Shown here: positions 6,384 through 13,826 of the stretch, piece after piece
Position numbering within the stretch: position 1 is the first letter of the stretch
Layout of the letters: the number at the start of each line of letters is the position of its first letter
NCBI GenBank assembly: GCA_023416335.1
Contig: JAEZHY010000079.1
Span: 1-17,384, forward strand
DNA from: Pseudomonadota bacterium
Lineage (GTDB): Bacteria > Desulfobacterota > Syntrophobacteria > Syntrophobacterales > Syntrophobacteraceae
Length of the DNA stretch: 17,384 nucleotides
Reading direction: 5' to 3'
The notes under the pieces: model-generated
Databases searched by the model: none
What the model saw: only the letters and a program-made list of their open reading frames with translations
What the model was told of the DNA's origin: nothing
Program-made: the position numbers and the translations under genes

Positions 6384-6649
6384 ACGTCCTCCTTTTTGTC
6401 CGAAAGTCCGTGGAGACCACCATCCTGAACTGGGACAATAAGAAAAACAGGGTCGAACCTCAATTATGTGAACCCGGTAAATACCTGAGGGCTCGGTAGT
6501 AAATGGACTCAGACTTTTCACGTATTGGAAACTGCCGGAATAAGTGCAGATCTAAAATTGACGAACATGGTTCCGGGCAAAATGTCGCCGGGCAAGGGAG
6601 AGCGCAAAACGTACGGATAAAAACGTCAGTAAATGTTGCAGCTGAATTG

Positions 6650-6663
6650 TGACAAGAATGTCA
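6650..6663. promoter_or_regulatory. Inverted repeat TGACA-N4-TGTCA, possible operator
   Basis: A perfect 5-bp inverted repeat with a 4-nt centre, of the size bound by dimeric regulators, in the divergent region between the cytochrome and membrane-protein genes. The binder is unknown. Confidence 0.3.
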
Positions 6664-6726
6664 GAAATGGATCTATATACGATTGTCCGAGCACAGGGAA
6701 AAACGAACACGAAGGGGACACAAAAA

Positions 6727-6768
6727 TTGTACAGATTCTCCAGAGCGGCATAAACTGGTCATGGACCA
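6727..6768 (+). promoter_or_regulatory. Possible promoter with overlapping operator
   Basis: TTGTAC (6727-6732), 18 bp, then TAAACT (6751-6756) give a modest sigma-70 promoter, four matches in each hexamer. The inverted repeat TGGTC-ATG-GACCA (6756-6768) covers the expected transcription start, where a repressor would block initiation. It would drive the membrane protein gene at 6936 with a ~170-nt leader. Confidence 0.3.
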
Positions 6769-6935
6769 ATAGGCGTCATTCCGTTTCCTTTTCGTCGCAG
6801 CTGTGCCGATAGCATCCCAAAGGCTGGACAGCGTCCGCACTTCGAAGTGCAAGAGCTTTTTTCCGTATTCTCCCGCGGCAAATAATAGTAAGATCGCGCT
6901 CCGCAGACCAATAACAGCAAACTCCGGATGAGTTC

Positions 6936-9830
6936 ATGCGATTCCGCTTACAATCACTTGCGGCAAGCTTCTTTATCCTCCTCACCGGCGCGGCCGGCCT
7001 CATCTACGAAGTCACATGGCAGAAATGCCTCAGCATGACTCTGGGCTGCGATACCATAGCTAGTGCGATCATCCTCGCGACATTTCTGGGCGGATTGTCA
7101 ATCGGCTATTTTCTTTGCGGAAAAATGACTCTCGTCTCGAAAAATCATTTCAAACTTTATGCGCTGCTGGAAGCTTTGATCGGTATCTGGGCTCTCTGCT
7201 GTCCCAACATTCTTAGCCTGTTGCGACAACTAACGGCAGACTGGAGTTTCGATCCTGCGCCTCTGATGATCCTGCAGGGCATCTTTTGTTCGGCGGTCCT
7301 GATCGGAGTTCCCACCTTTTGTATGGGCGCAACCGTCCCGGTGCTTACTCGTGCGATTTCGAAAAGTGTTTCCGAAGCCACAGGGGTTCATGCCAGAATA
7401 TACGGTCTCAACACGGGCGGGGCTTTCCTCGGCACCCTGGCCGCAGGCTTCTTTCTCATACCTGCCCTAGGGATTTCTAACACTCTTCGTTTGACCGCCC
7501 TGTTCAACCTTTCAGCCGCCGGTTTCTTTTACATCATTTCGAGGTCCGCCGCTACGCCGCGCACTCATGAGATCACGCTCCGAGACAAACCGGCAACGAA
7601 CTCTCTCCCCAGGTACGGCCTCCCGAGGTATCTGCTCTATGGCGTGGCATTTCTGAGCGGCTTTTATGTAATGACCCTGGAAAACGTTCTCATCAGGTTG
7701 ATGAATCTCTCCTTCGGCAGTTCTTCTTACTCGTTCTCGATCGTAGTAGCCGTTTTTGTACTGGCCATTGCCCTGGGGAGTTACGCCTTCAGCCGTTTGA
7801 AGAAAGTCCCTGAACTCACCCTCTATTTCAATCAATTGTTGATCTGTTTCACACTCCTCGCGCTCTACTTCACTCTGGACACCTGGCCCTACTGGGCGCA
7901 CCTGATTCGCCTGCCGTTTGAGTCAACGATAACGGGATTTTGGTTCTTTTATGCAACGGTTCTTGTCGTTCTCGCAGTCCTCTTGCTCGTTCCTGCCGGA
8001 CTCATGGGAGCTACGGTGCCGATCGTCTTCCACATGCTCAAAAACGAACTGCGCCGGGTCGGCGCTCATTCCGGTTCCGCTCTTGCGCTAAATACTGTGG
8101 GAAGTCTTTCAGGGAGCATTGTCGGCGGAATCTTCTTCTATTACTTCTTGAATAACGGTGGTGTCTTTCTTTCCGCCGTTCTGCTCGTAGCTCTTTCAGC
8201 ATGCTTTTCTTCATGGAACCTGCCGATCAGGTTCCGCTTTGCCTCTGTTTTCCTTGCCGCCGCGGTTCTTGTCCTTACGGTCCATCAGCCCTTTTTTGAC
8301 GAGAAAAGATTTGCGGTCGGAACATTTCGGATGAGGATGCCGCTTCTGAGTTCGTTTAGCGGCCCCAAGACCTTCTTCCGTGAATTCCATGCCGACAACG
8401 GCATATTGTTTTATGAAGATTCCCCGACCGGGACGGTCTCAGTAATCCAGTCACCTCTCCAGCCATGGTCCGAGCACAGACCCCTCGCAATTATGGTCAA
8501 CGGCAAATCGGATTCGTCAACTGTCGGAGACATGTACACGATAAGGCTTGCCGCCCACATTCCGGCTTTGCTCTCCCGGCAGAGGAGCAAAGCTTTGGTC
8601 GTCGGCCTGGGCACCGGCGTCACGGCCGGAGAGTTGAGTCTTTATCCCGATATAGCGGAAATCGACGTTGCGGAAATTTCACCCGCGGTTGTCAAAGCTC
8701 TGCCCCTTTTCGGCGCGTTCACCCATTCGGTTCAAAATGATCCCAGGCTGCACATCCACACCGCCGATGCTCTCCGAATGATGGAAAGAAGCAGGGAAAA
8801 ATGGGACCTCATCATTTCCGAACCCAGCAACCCCTGGGTGAACGGTGTGGATACGCTTTTCACCCGGGAGTTTTATCAGATCGCAAAACGTCGGCTCAGC
8901 GAGGGAGGTAAGCTGCTCCAGTGGATTCATATTTATGAAGCCAATGAACTCATGATCGGGATGATCATGAACACGATACGCCAGGAATTCCCTTTTTGCC
9001 GGGTATTCATGTCGCAGGCCAACGACCTCCTAATCCTCGCGGCAAGCGATCCCATAGGCATGGAAGATCTGGCCGGTGCTGAAATTGAAATAGAACGCAA
9101 CGAACAGGTCAGATCATCTCTGGACGCCATCGGTTTGGGCTCGCTGGATTCCATTCTGCTCCGTGAGATATGGTCCCCTACCTTCGTACGCACCCATTTC
9201 AGCTCCTGTCCGATCCAGACGATGGATAAGCCCATACTTCACTATATTGCCGGAAAGGCATATTTTCTGGGAGGAAAAGTGCCAGAACACTTCATCTTAG
9301 GGTCTTCAACCGCTACTTTCACAGGCGAATATCTGCTCTCGGCGCGATATCGCGGAGCGAATTCCCTCCCGCTCTCACCGCGTTCATTTAGCACACTGCT
9401 GCCGTCCGCGTGTGACAGGACGCACGGAGAATCATTTTGCCTTCCAATGTATGAAGCCCTTAAACTGAACGCATATCTGCGCGCCCCTTTCTGCTATCCT
9501 CTATCTGAAGAAGAATCCAGAAAATTCGATGTAAACCTGCTGCATGAAATAATAAACCAAAAGTCGGGCCACAGCGGAGTACTTGCAACGGCACCAAATG
9601 CATCACCGATGAAAAAAGCGGTTGCTCTCCTGAAGCAAATCGAAAGAACAAGAAACTGGATAGTGCCTTATAGTCGGAATGGACTCTGCAATCTTCTTAA
9701 GGAAGGCTCATTGCATTCACACCGCATTCCTGAGAAAACTTGGTTTGCAATGCAGTTGGCTCGTATTCTTTCAGAAGATCGTATCAGTTGGAGGCTCGGA
9801 GGAGCCGTTTTCCGACCCGATTGCAAATGA
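6936..9830 (+). CDS. Polytopic membrane protein fused to a spermidine-synthase-like domain
   Basis: A 964-residue protein with three regions. Residues ~1-470 are many hydrophobic helices (AASFFILLTGAAGLIYEVTWQK at the start, MGATVPV repeated near residues ~130 and ~350), the arrangement of the fused MFS/SpeE family. Residues ~490-720 are a Rossmann-type spermidine-synthase-like domain: YEDSPTGTVSVIQ, NGKSDSST.GDM, the nucleotide loop VVGLGTGVTAGE (near 553) and ISEPSNPW (near 626-633). In true spermidine synthases the last motif begins with a catalytic Asp; here it is Glu, and the polyamine-binding acidic residues are not obvious, so aminopropyl transfer is doubtful. Residues ~770-964 match nothing I recognise. 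Likely inner-membrane; substrate unknown. The start at 6936 follows a weak GGATGAG site, and the N-terminus fits the family. It stands alone on the plus strand before a 590-bp gap. Confidence 0.85.
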   Translation: MRFRLQSLAASFFILLTGAAGLIYEVTWQKCLSMTLGCDTIASAIILATFLGGLSIGYFLCGKMTLVSKNHFKLYALLEALIGIWALCCPNILSLLRQLTADWSFDPAPLMILQGIFCSAVLIGVPTFCMGATVPVLTRAISKSVSEATGVHARIYGLNTGGAFLGTLAAGFFLIPALGISNTLRLTALFNLSAAGFFYIISRSAATPRTHEITLRDKPATNSLPRYGLPRYLLYGVAFLSGFYVMTLENVLIRLMNLSFGSSSYSFSIVVAVFVLAIALGSYAFSRLKKVPELTLYFNQLLICFTLLALYFTLDTWPYWAHLIRLPFESTITGFWFFYATVLVVLAVLLLVPAGLMGATVPIVFHMLKNELRRVGAHSGSALALNTVGSLSGSIVGGIFFYYFLNNGGVFLSAVLLVALSACFSSWNLPIRFRFASVFLAAAVLVLTVHQPFFDEKRFAVGTFRMRMPLLSSFSGPKTFFREFHADNGILFYEDSPTGTVSVIQSPLQPWSEHRPLAIMVNGKSDSSTVGDMYTIRLAAHIPALLSRQRSKALVVGLGTGVTAGELSLYPDIAEIDVAEISPAVVKALPLFGAFTHSVQNDPRLHIHTADALRMMERSREKWDLIISEPSNPWVNGVDTLFTREFYQIAKRRLSEGGKLLQWIHIYEANELMIGMIMNTIRQEFPFCRVFMSQANDLLILAASDPIGMEDLAGAEIEIERNEQVRSSLDAIGLGSLDSILLREIWSPTFVRTHFSSCPIQTMDKPILHYIAGKAYFLGGKVPEHFILGSSTATFTGEYLLSARYRGANSLPLSPRSFSTLLPSACDRTHGESFCLPMYEALKLNAYLRAPFCYPLSEEESRKFDVNLLHEIINQKSGHSGVLATAPNASPMKKAVALLKQIERTRNWIVPYSRNGLCNLLKEGSLHSHRIPEKTWFAMQLARILSEDRISWRLGGAVFRPDCK

Positions 9831-10029
9831 CAATGATTATATTTTTTGTTAACCGAATAATAAGAGTAGTTAAAAAGAGTGTAAAATTCCATAGAAGCCC
9901 ATTTCCAAAAAAAATTGTATTCTCCTGGTTATGCACCTGTCCATTTGCTTGATCTAATTAGTGTATCTCAAATCTTAGGTATCTTTATCACCCTTTTCCT
10001 CACCCCTAAAACACCCATTTACACTCAGT

Positions 10030-10048
10030 CCACTTGAAATTTAAGTGG
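10030..10048. promoter_or_regulatory. Inverted repeat CCACTT-N7-AAGTGG
   Basis: A perfect 6-bp inverted repeat with an AT-rich 7-nt centre (GAAATTT), flanked by CAG and CTG that could extend the pairing. It may be an operator or a hairpin in the upstream leader. It lies about 370 bp before the first EPS gene and is not followed by a T-run. Confidence 0.35.
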
Positions 10049-10109
10049 CTGTGCAGCGAATATTTCTAACCTGCTTGTATATTTGTAACGATTAGAAAGC
10101 GCAACTGCC

Positions 10110-10200
10110 GACGCCCCATGAACAATAGGAACCTGTTCACGTTCGCGGCGGAAGGGCAGTGGTGCCCGGTCTGCAAGCTTGTTCCGTGCTGGGGTTTGTC
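10110..10200 (+). other. Potential multi-stem RNA or complex operator block
   Basis: GAC-GCCCCA (10110-10118) can pair with TGGGGT-TT-GTC (10190-10200), enclosing two hairpins: TGAACA-N9-TGTTCA (10119-10139) and GGGCA-GTGG-TGCCC (10154-10167). A palindrome CAAGCTTG (10173-10180) sits near the 3' side. This is a three-way-junction-like arrangement. It matches no RNA family I know, and the long-range pairing may be chance. Confidence 0.3.
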
Positions 10201-10298
10201 TTTAGAAATTAATTCGGCTCGTTGCATGTCCCTTGACTATCAAAACGGATTCGACTAGGGTGCCCATTGGGGTTGTTCTTTTCACTTGTCTATATTCC

Positions 10299-10329
10299 AT
10301 TTACCGGAAAATTCTGGTGTAAATACAAT
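10299..10329 (+). promoter_or_regulatory. Candidate promoter of the exopolysaccharide operon
   Basis: TTTACC (10300-10305) and TACAAT (10324-10329) are 18 bp apart; the -10 matches five of six. A 6-bp inverted repeat ATTTAC/GTAAAT (10299-10304 and 10319-10324) overlaps both hexamers and could be an operator. Transcription would begin near 10337, giving an ~85-nt leader to the first gene. Confidence 0.45.
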
Positions 10330-10420
10330 CAACAAGAGGTGCCCTCGCTCCCTTGTGTCGATCGTCCTGTATCGCCGTATAAAGGTCGTTTTGGGTGAAC
10401 TTTAGTCAATAAGGTGAAGG

Positions 10421-11092
10421 ATGTCCGAGATTACCCTTTCAGAGTACGATGCTCTATACAAATGGCTCACCCCGAGGGCCCGCAAGCATTTTCTGGGCAT
10501 CTATGAAAATCTGTTGATCTCTTCGACTTCAGCGGATGTCGGAAGCCTGTTGGTCTGTTCAGCCAATCGCGGCGAGGGCACCACGTCGGTGGCAATGGGG
10601 ATCGCGCTTGCAGTGAGCACCCAGCGCAATGTTCCGGTTCTTCTGGTCGATGGAAATTATCATGACCCGCAGGTTTGTAACATGTTGAGGACCTACGGTC
10701 CCGCGGGAATCGGGGACATTTTGGCCGGTCGTATCGATATAAATTCGGTCGCTCAGCCGACAATGGTTCCATGCCTTGCGGTAATGGGGACGGGTGTCCT
10801 GCCCGCCAGCCATATTTCCCTGCTGGAAGCTCCAAATCTGCGCAACCTGCTGAAGAAAATGAATCAGCAATATCCACTTGTCGTTATTGATGGCCCTGCC
10901 GTCAACCTGTTTCCCGAATCGGTTCTTTACTCTTCCCAGGTAGATCGTGTTTTGCTGGTGGTTCATTCGGGAGTGACGCGTATTCCGGTAGTAAGCGCAG
11001 CCCTTTCCAGGCTGAGTGAAGCCAAGCGTATCGAAGTGATTCTCAACCGGCGGCTTTACCCCATTCCCCATTCGATCTACAGGAGATTGTAA
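10421..11092 (+). CDS. CpsD/Wzc-C-like P-loop protein with altered Walker A
   Basis: First gene of the EPS operon, 223 residues, cytoplasmic, of the MinD/BY-kinase fold. In bacterial tyrosine kinases such as CpsD/CapB this domain binds ATP and pairs with the membrane chain-length protein. The Walker A loop is CSANRGEGTTSVA (residues 46-58): the invariant lysine of GxGK[ST] is Thr54. Walker A' VLLVDGNYHDP (Asp77) and Walker B VVIDGP (Asp157) are recognisable. The C-terminal tyrosine cluster of true BY-kinases is reduced to two tyrosines (213, 220). It is therefore probably not an active kinase and more likely a structural or nucleotide-sensing partner of the Wzc-like protein encoded at 14514. 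AAGGTGAAGG precedes the ATG. The next gene follows after 2 nt. Confidence 0.82.
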   Translation: MSEITLSEYDALYKWLTPRARKHFLGIYENLLISSTSADVGSLLVCSANRGEGTTSVAMGIALAVSTQRNVPVLLVDGNYHDPQVCNMLRTYGPAGIGDILAGRIDINSVAQPTMVPCLAVMGTGVLPASHISLLEAPNLRNLLKKMNQQYPLVVIDGPAVNLFPESVLYSSQVDRVLLVVHSGVTRIPVVSAALSRLSEAKRIEVILNRRLYPIPHSIYRRL

Positions 11093-11094
11093 GA

Positions 11095-12840
11095 ATGCCC
11101 CCCCGCACAGCAGTAATTCTGGTGGGCGGACCTGCCGTCTTTAGCGGACACAATCTGGCAGACAGGCCGAGGATTCTCCTGCCAATCGCAGGATATCCAC
11201 TACTGACCTACATGGCATCCAATCTTCACAGGGCTGGAGTTGAGCGTCTCATAGTCTGTCCGACACCTTCCGAGCCCGAATTTCGAGCCACCATCGAACG
11301 GGCGTTGCAGGACATCCCATTCCGGTTCGAAACGATCGTACTGGAAGCCATGCTGGGCACCGGAGGATCGCTCAAGCAGGCCGAAGATCTGCTCAGGGGA
11401 GAAAGTTTCTGGGTCCTGGGCAGTGACGCTTTCATGCGTGCCGACCTGCAGGAGATGATTTCTCTTCATCGGAAGAGAAAGAGCCTGGCAACTCTTGCCG
11501 CGGTGCGTCTGCTGAATACTCCCTGGCAGATGGAGCGGGTGGAAATGGACCCGGAGAAGGGTGTAAAAACCGTCCATCGGATGCATCCATGCCAGGAAAA
11601 GCGCAGCATGTTGCGTCCGATCAGCCTCTATCTGTTCGAACCGCAGATTCTCGATCTGATTCCTCCAAATTCCTACTACGATCTCAAGGAACAACTCTTC
11701 AGCACCCTGTATAACGCGGGCAATCCCGCATCCGTCTGGGAAGCTCCGGAGCATACACGCACGATTGTGAGCGTCGACGAGTACATCGCCGCAAACCAGG
11801 ATCAACTTCTCGGAAGGGTTAGATTTCCGGAACTGGAAGACGGTTCCTTTGCGGACAATTCGGACGTCCGGTTTCTCGGACCGGTTGCGGCCGGAAAAGG
11901 GTTGCATCTCAGCGAACGCGCAACCGTGGTGGGACCTGCGGTAATTGAAGATATCAACGTTGGAGCACAATCCGTTATCGTCGGATCAATCGTGATGCGC
12001 AATGCGCAAATCGGGGCGGGTGTGCACCTGAATCATTGTCTGGTGGGAGAAGGCGCAGTCATAGAAGACGGCGTTTTCCTGCGGGATGTGGTAGTTCCGA
12101 TGAACAGCCGTGTGACTCGCGATTCGGCGGAAACCATCCCCTTGGAGACGGATATCCGCTCGAATGCGCCCCTCCTCAAGTGGATGAATGAAGGTCTTTC
12201 TTCAGGCCTGGTATACAGGATAGCCAAAAGAGCGGTTGACCTCGCATTCGCAGTGCCTGCGCTTTTCGTTCTCTCCCCGCTCATGTTGCTCATCGCGCTT
12301 GCAGTCAAGCTGGATTCGCCCGGCAAGGTCTTCTATACCCAGACCCGTTGCGGTAAAGGCGGCAAGAAGTTCTCCATGGTGAAGTTCCGCACGATGGTAA
12401 GCAATTCAGACCAGCTCAAGCGGGAATTGAAATCGCTGAACGAAGTCGACGGTCCCACTTTCAAACTTACCAACGATCCGAGGGTTACAAGGATCGGTAA
12501 ACTGCTCAGGGAGACCAACCTCGATGAAATTCCTCAGCTGATCAACGTGATCAATGGGGACATGAGTCTAATAGGCCCTCGACCTCTGTCCATGGACGAG
12601 ATGTGTTACAACCCAATGTGGCGCGACACTCGTCTCCGGTCCGTCCCCGGATTGACCGGCCTGTGGCAGGTGGAGGCACACTCGAAAGCACAATTCAGTG
12701 AATGGATCAGGCACGATTTGACTTATGCGAAAAATGCTTGCGTCTCATTTGACACGCAGATATTTTTCAGAACCCTGAACCGCTTTACATCAGACATATT
12801 CGATTTCTTATGGAAACCAAAAAAACAATCAAAAGCGTAG
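11095..12840 (+). CDS. Sugar nucleotidyltransferase-like / polyprenyl-phosphate sugar transferase fusion
   Basis: A 581-residue two-part enzyme. Residues 1-~230 resemble NDP-sugar pyrophosphorylases (TAVILVGG, LLPIAGYPLL, LGTGGSLKQAE, GSDAF with Asp111). The catalytic GxGTR loop is absent and the PKP lysine is Arg26, so activity is doubtful. Residues ~260-350 form a left-handed beta-helix of hexapeptide repeats (ATVVGPAVIEDINVGAQ...). A membrane-embedded stretch (AKRAVDLAFAVPALFVLSPLMLLIALAV, from ~375) leads into a complete bacterial sugar transferase domain (PF02397 type) with KFRTM (430-434), the catalytic pair in NLDEIPQL (Asp477-Glu478), GDMSLIGPRP (GPRP at 494-497) and PGLTGLWQVE. The C-terminal enzyme should load the first sugar-1-phosphate onto undecaprenyl phosphate at the inner membrane, starting the polymer. 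AGGAG sits 8 nt before the start. The last 31 bases overlap the next gene. Confidence 0.88.
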   Translation: MPPRTAVILVGGPAVFSGHNLADRPRILLPIAGYPLLTYMASNLHRAGVERLIVCPTPSEPEFRATIERALQDIPFRFETIVLEAMLGTGGSLKQAEDLLRGESFWVLGSDAFMRADLQEMISLHRKRKSLATLAAVRLLNTPWQMERVEMDPEKGVKTVHRMHPCQEKRSMLRPISLYLFEPQILDLIPPNSYYDLKEQLFSTLYNAGNPASVWEAPEHTRTIVSVDEYIAANQDQLLGRVRFPELEDGSFADNSDVRFLGPVAAGKGLHLSERATVVGPAVIEDINVGAQSVIVGSIVMRNAQIGAGVHLNHCLVGEGAVIEDGVFLRDVVVPMNSRVTRDSAETIPLETDIRSNAPLLKWMNEGLSSGLVYRIAKRAVDLAFAVPALFVLSPLMLLIALAVKLDSPGKVFYTQTRCGKGGKKFSMVKFRTMVSNSDQLKRELKSLNEVDGPTFKLTNDPRVTRIGKLLRETNLDEIPQLINVINGDMSLIGPRPLSMDEMCYNPMWRDTRLRSVPGLTGLWQVEAHSKAQFSEWIRHDLTYAKNACVSFDTQIFFRTLNRFTSDIFDFLWKPKKQSKA

Positions 12841-13826
12841 TTTTTCTGGTCCTGCTTCCTCTGTGCCTGGGCTTACTCTATGGTTGCGCTCCGGGAGGCA
12901 AGGGTGCCGGCGTCATGAAGGTTACCGCACCCCAACCGGCATACCCTGCCGATAAACCCAGCCAGGACGGCGATTTCCGGATTAAAGAGGGCGATGTTCT
13001 GGGGCTTGTTTTCATGAACAATCCCGAATTGAACTCCGAGCAGGTTGTGCGGCCGGACGGCAAGATCACCGTCAAGCTCATTGGAGACATGGTTGCGGCC
13101 GGGCTGACTCCGATGGAACTCGAAGACGCGATCCTCAGGCGGTACGTGGATTTTGTCGCAAATTCCCGCTATACCAGGGTCTTCAAAGAGGGTGACTATT
13201 TCGACCTGCGGTTCGTCTACAACCCCGAACTCAACATGGGCGTCAGGGTACGTTCGGATGGGAAGATCTCACTTCCCATCGTCGGCGACGTTCAGGCGGC
13301 AGGCCTTACCCCCGAGCAATTGCGCAAGAATTTGATCAAGAAGTATTCCAGAGACATACAAAAGCCCGACATAGCTCTCCTCGTTTCGGAGAACACGGCC
13401 AGGTCGATCCACACGGCAGAGAATTCTCTTGCCGTCAGTGTTAACAGGGCTGCGGGCCACCGGGTCTACGTCATGGGCGAAGTCAAGAACCCAAGAGTCG
13501 TTGCGGCCGATGTGAAGCTGACCCTGCTTCAAGCTCTGGCTGAGGCAGGTGGAGGGACCGATACGGGCGATATGGGCAGAGTCGTCATCCTTCGCAGGCT
13601 CGAAGAGAAGAAAGTGGAATGGCTCCAGGTGGACCTCGATTCGCCTCCTGAGGGCACCGACATGAAGAACGACATTCTTGTTCATGCCGGGGACATCATC
13701 ATAGTCCCGAAAACGGGCATAGCGAAGCTGAACCTCTGGGTCAAGCAATACATACGCGGTGTGTTGCCGGTGGATACCCAGTTCAGCATCAATGCCAATC
13801 TGCTGAACAGCGGTATAGTTCCGTGA
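12810..13826 (+). CDS. Wza-type polysaccharide export lipoprotein with duplicated module
   Basis: A 338-residue outer-membrane exporter protein. The N-terminus is a lipoprotein signal with lipobox LLYGC (acylated Cys26). Two copies of the export module follow: residues ~57-113 (FRIKEGDVLGLVFMNNPELN..VRPDGKI..IGD..AAGLTPMEL) and ~122-180 (TRVFKEGDYFDLRFVYNPELN..VRSDGKI..VGD..AAGLTPEQL). An SLBB-type segment (HRVYVMGEVKNP..LLQALAEAGG, from ~218) comes next. In Wza these parts build the periplasmic ring stack of the export channel; single-module proteins are the rule. No strong ribosome site precedes the ATG at 12810, which lies inside the previous gene in another frame, so coupled translation is likely. 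The start is required to include the signal peptide. The C-terminus lacks an obvious amphipathic pore helix of Wza type, although the WVKQYIRGVLPV stretch (near 310-321) could serve. Confidence 0.88.
   Translation: METKKTIKSVVFLVLLPLCLGLLYGCAPGGKGAGVMKVTAPQPAYPADKPSQDGDFRIKEGDVLGLVFMNNPELNSEQVVRPDGKITVKLIGDMVAAGLTPMELEDAILRRYVDFVANSRYTRVFKEGDYFDLRFVYNPELNMGVRVRSDGKISLPIVGDVQAAGLTPEQLRKNLIKKYSRDIQKPDIALLVSENTARSIHTAENSLAVSVNRAAGHRVYVMGEVKNPRVVAADVKLTLLQALAEAGGGTDTGDMGRVVILRRLEEKKVEWLQVDLDSPPEGTDMKNDILVHAGDIIIVPKTGIAKLNLWVKQYIRGVLPVDTQFSINANLLNSGIVP

Larger units (their letters stand above)
6384..6935. other. Divergent intergenic region
   Basis: These 552 bp separate the minus-strand cytochrome gene from the plus-strand membrane protein gene and must hold both promoters. 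Visible elements are the inverted repeats TGACA-AGAA-TGTCA (6650-6663) and TGGTC-ATG-GACCA (6756-6768), and a plausible plus-strand promoter at 6727-6756. I found no clear promoter for the cytochrome gene and no GEMM-type (c-di-GMP/cGAMP) riboswitch sequence on either strand. No small gene is convincing here. Confidence 0.55.
9831..10420. other. AT-rich leader region of the exopolysaccharide operon
   Basis: This 590-bp region has no convincing gene. It contains an inverted repeat CCACTT-N7-AAGTGG (10030-10048), a potentially folded block at 10110-10200 and a promoter candidate at 10300-10329, listed separately. Its base composition is clearly more AT-rich than the operon that follows, as for a regulatory region upstream of a large operon. 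Confidence 0.6.

Noticed and set aside
5412..6428. A 338-codon open frame on the plus strand covering the whole cytochrome gene
   Set aside because: It is the antisense of Gly/Tyr codons (giving Pro, Val, Ile and repeated SIPHTA), has no ribosome site, and the minus strand has a signal peptide, CXXCH and an ideal Shine-Dalgarno sequence.
10160..10175. GG-N10-GC spacing resembling a sigma-54 promoter (TGGTGCCCGGTCTGCA)
   Set aside because: Only the minimal GG/GC spacing fits; positions 4-5 and the TTGC element mismatch, and it falls inside a hairpin that explains the sequence equally well.
10232..10260. TTGACT-17-TAGGGT as EPS operon promoter
   Set aside because: The -35 is good but the -10 matches only three of six; the pair at 10300-10329 is better and closer.
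11200..11970. A 256-codon minus-strand frame opposite the nucleotidyltransferase-like domain
   Set aside because: Antisense shadow of a well-supported coding region; no ribosome site or family match.
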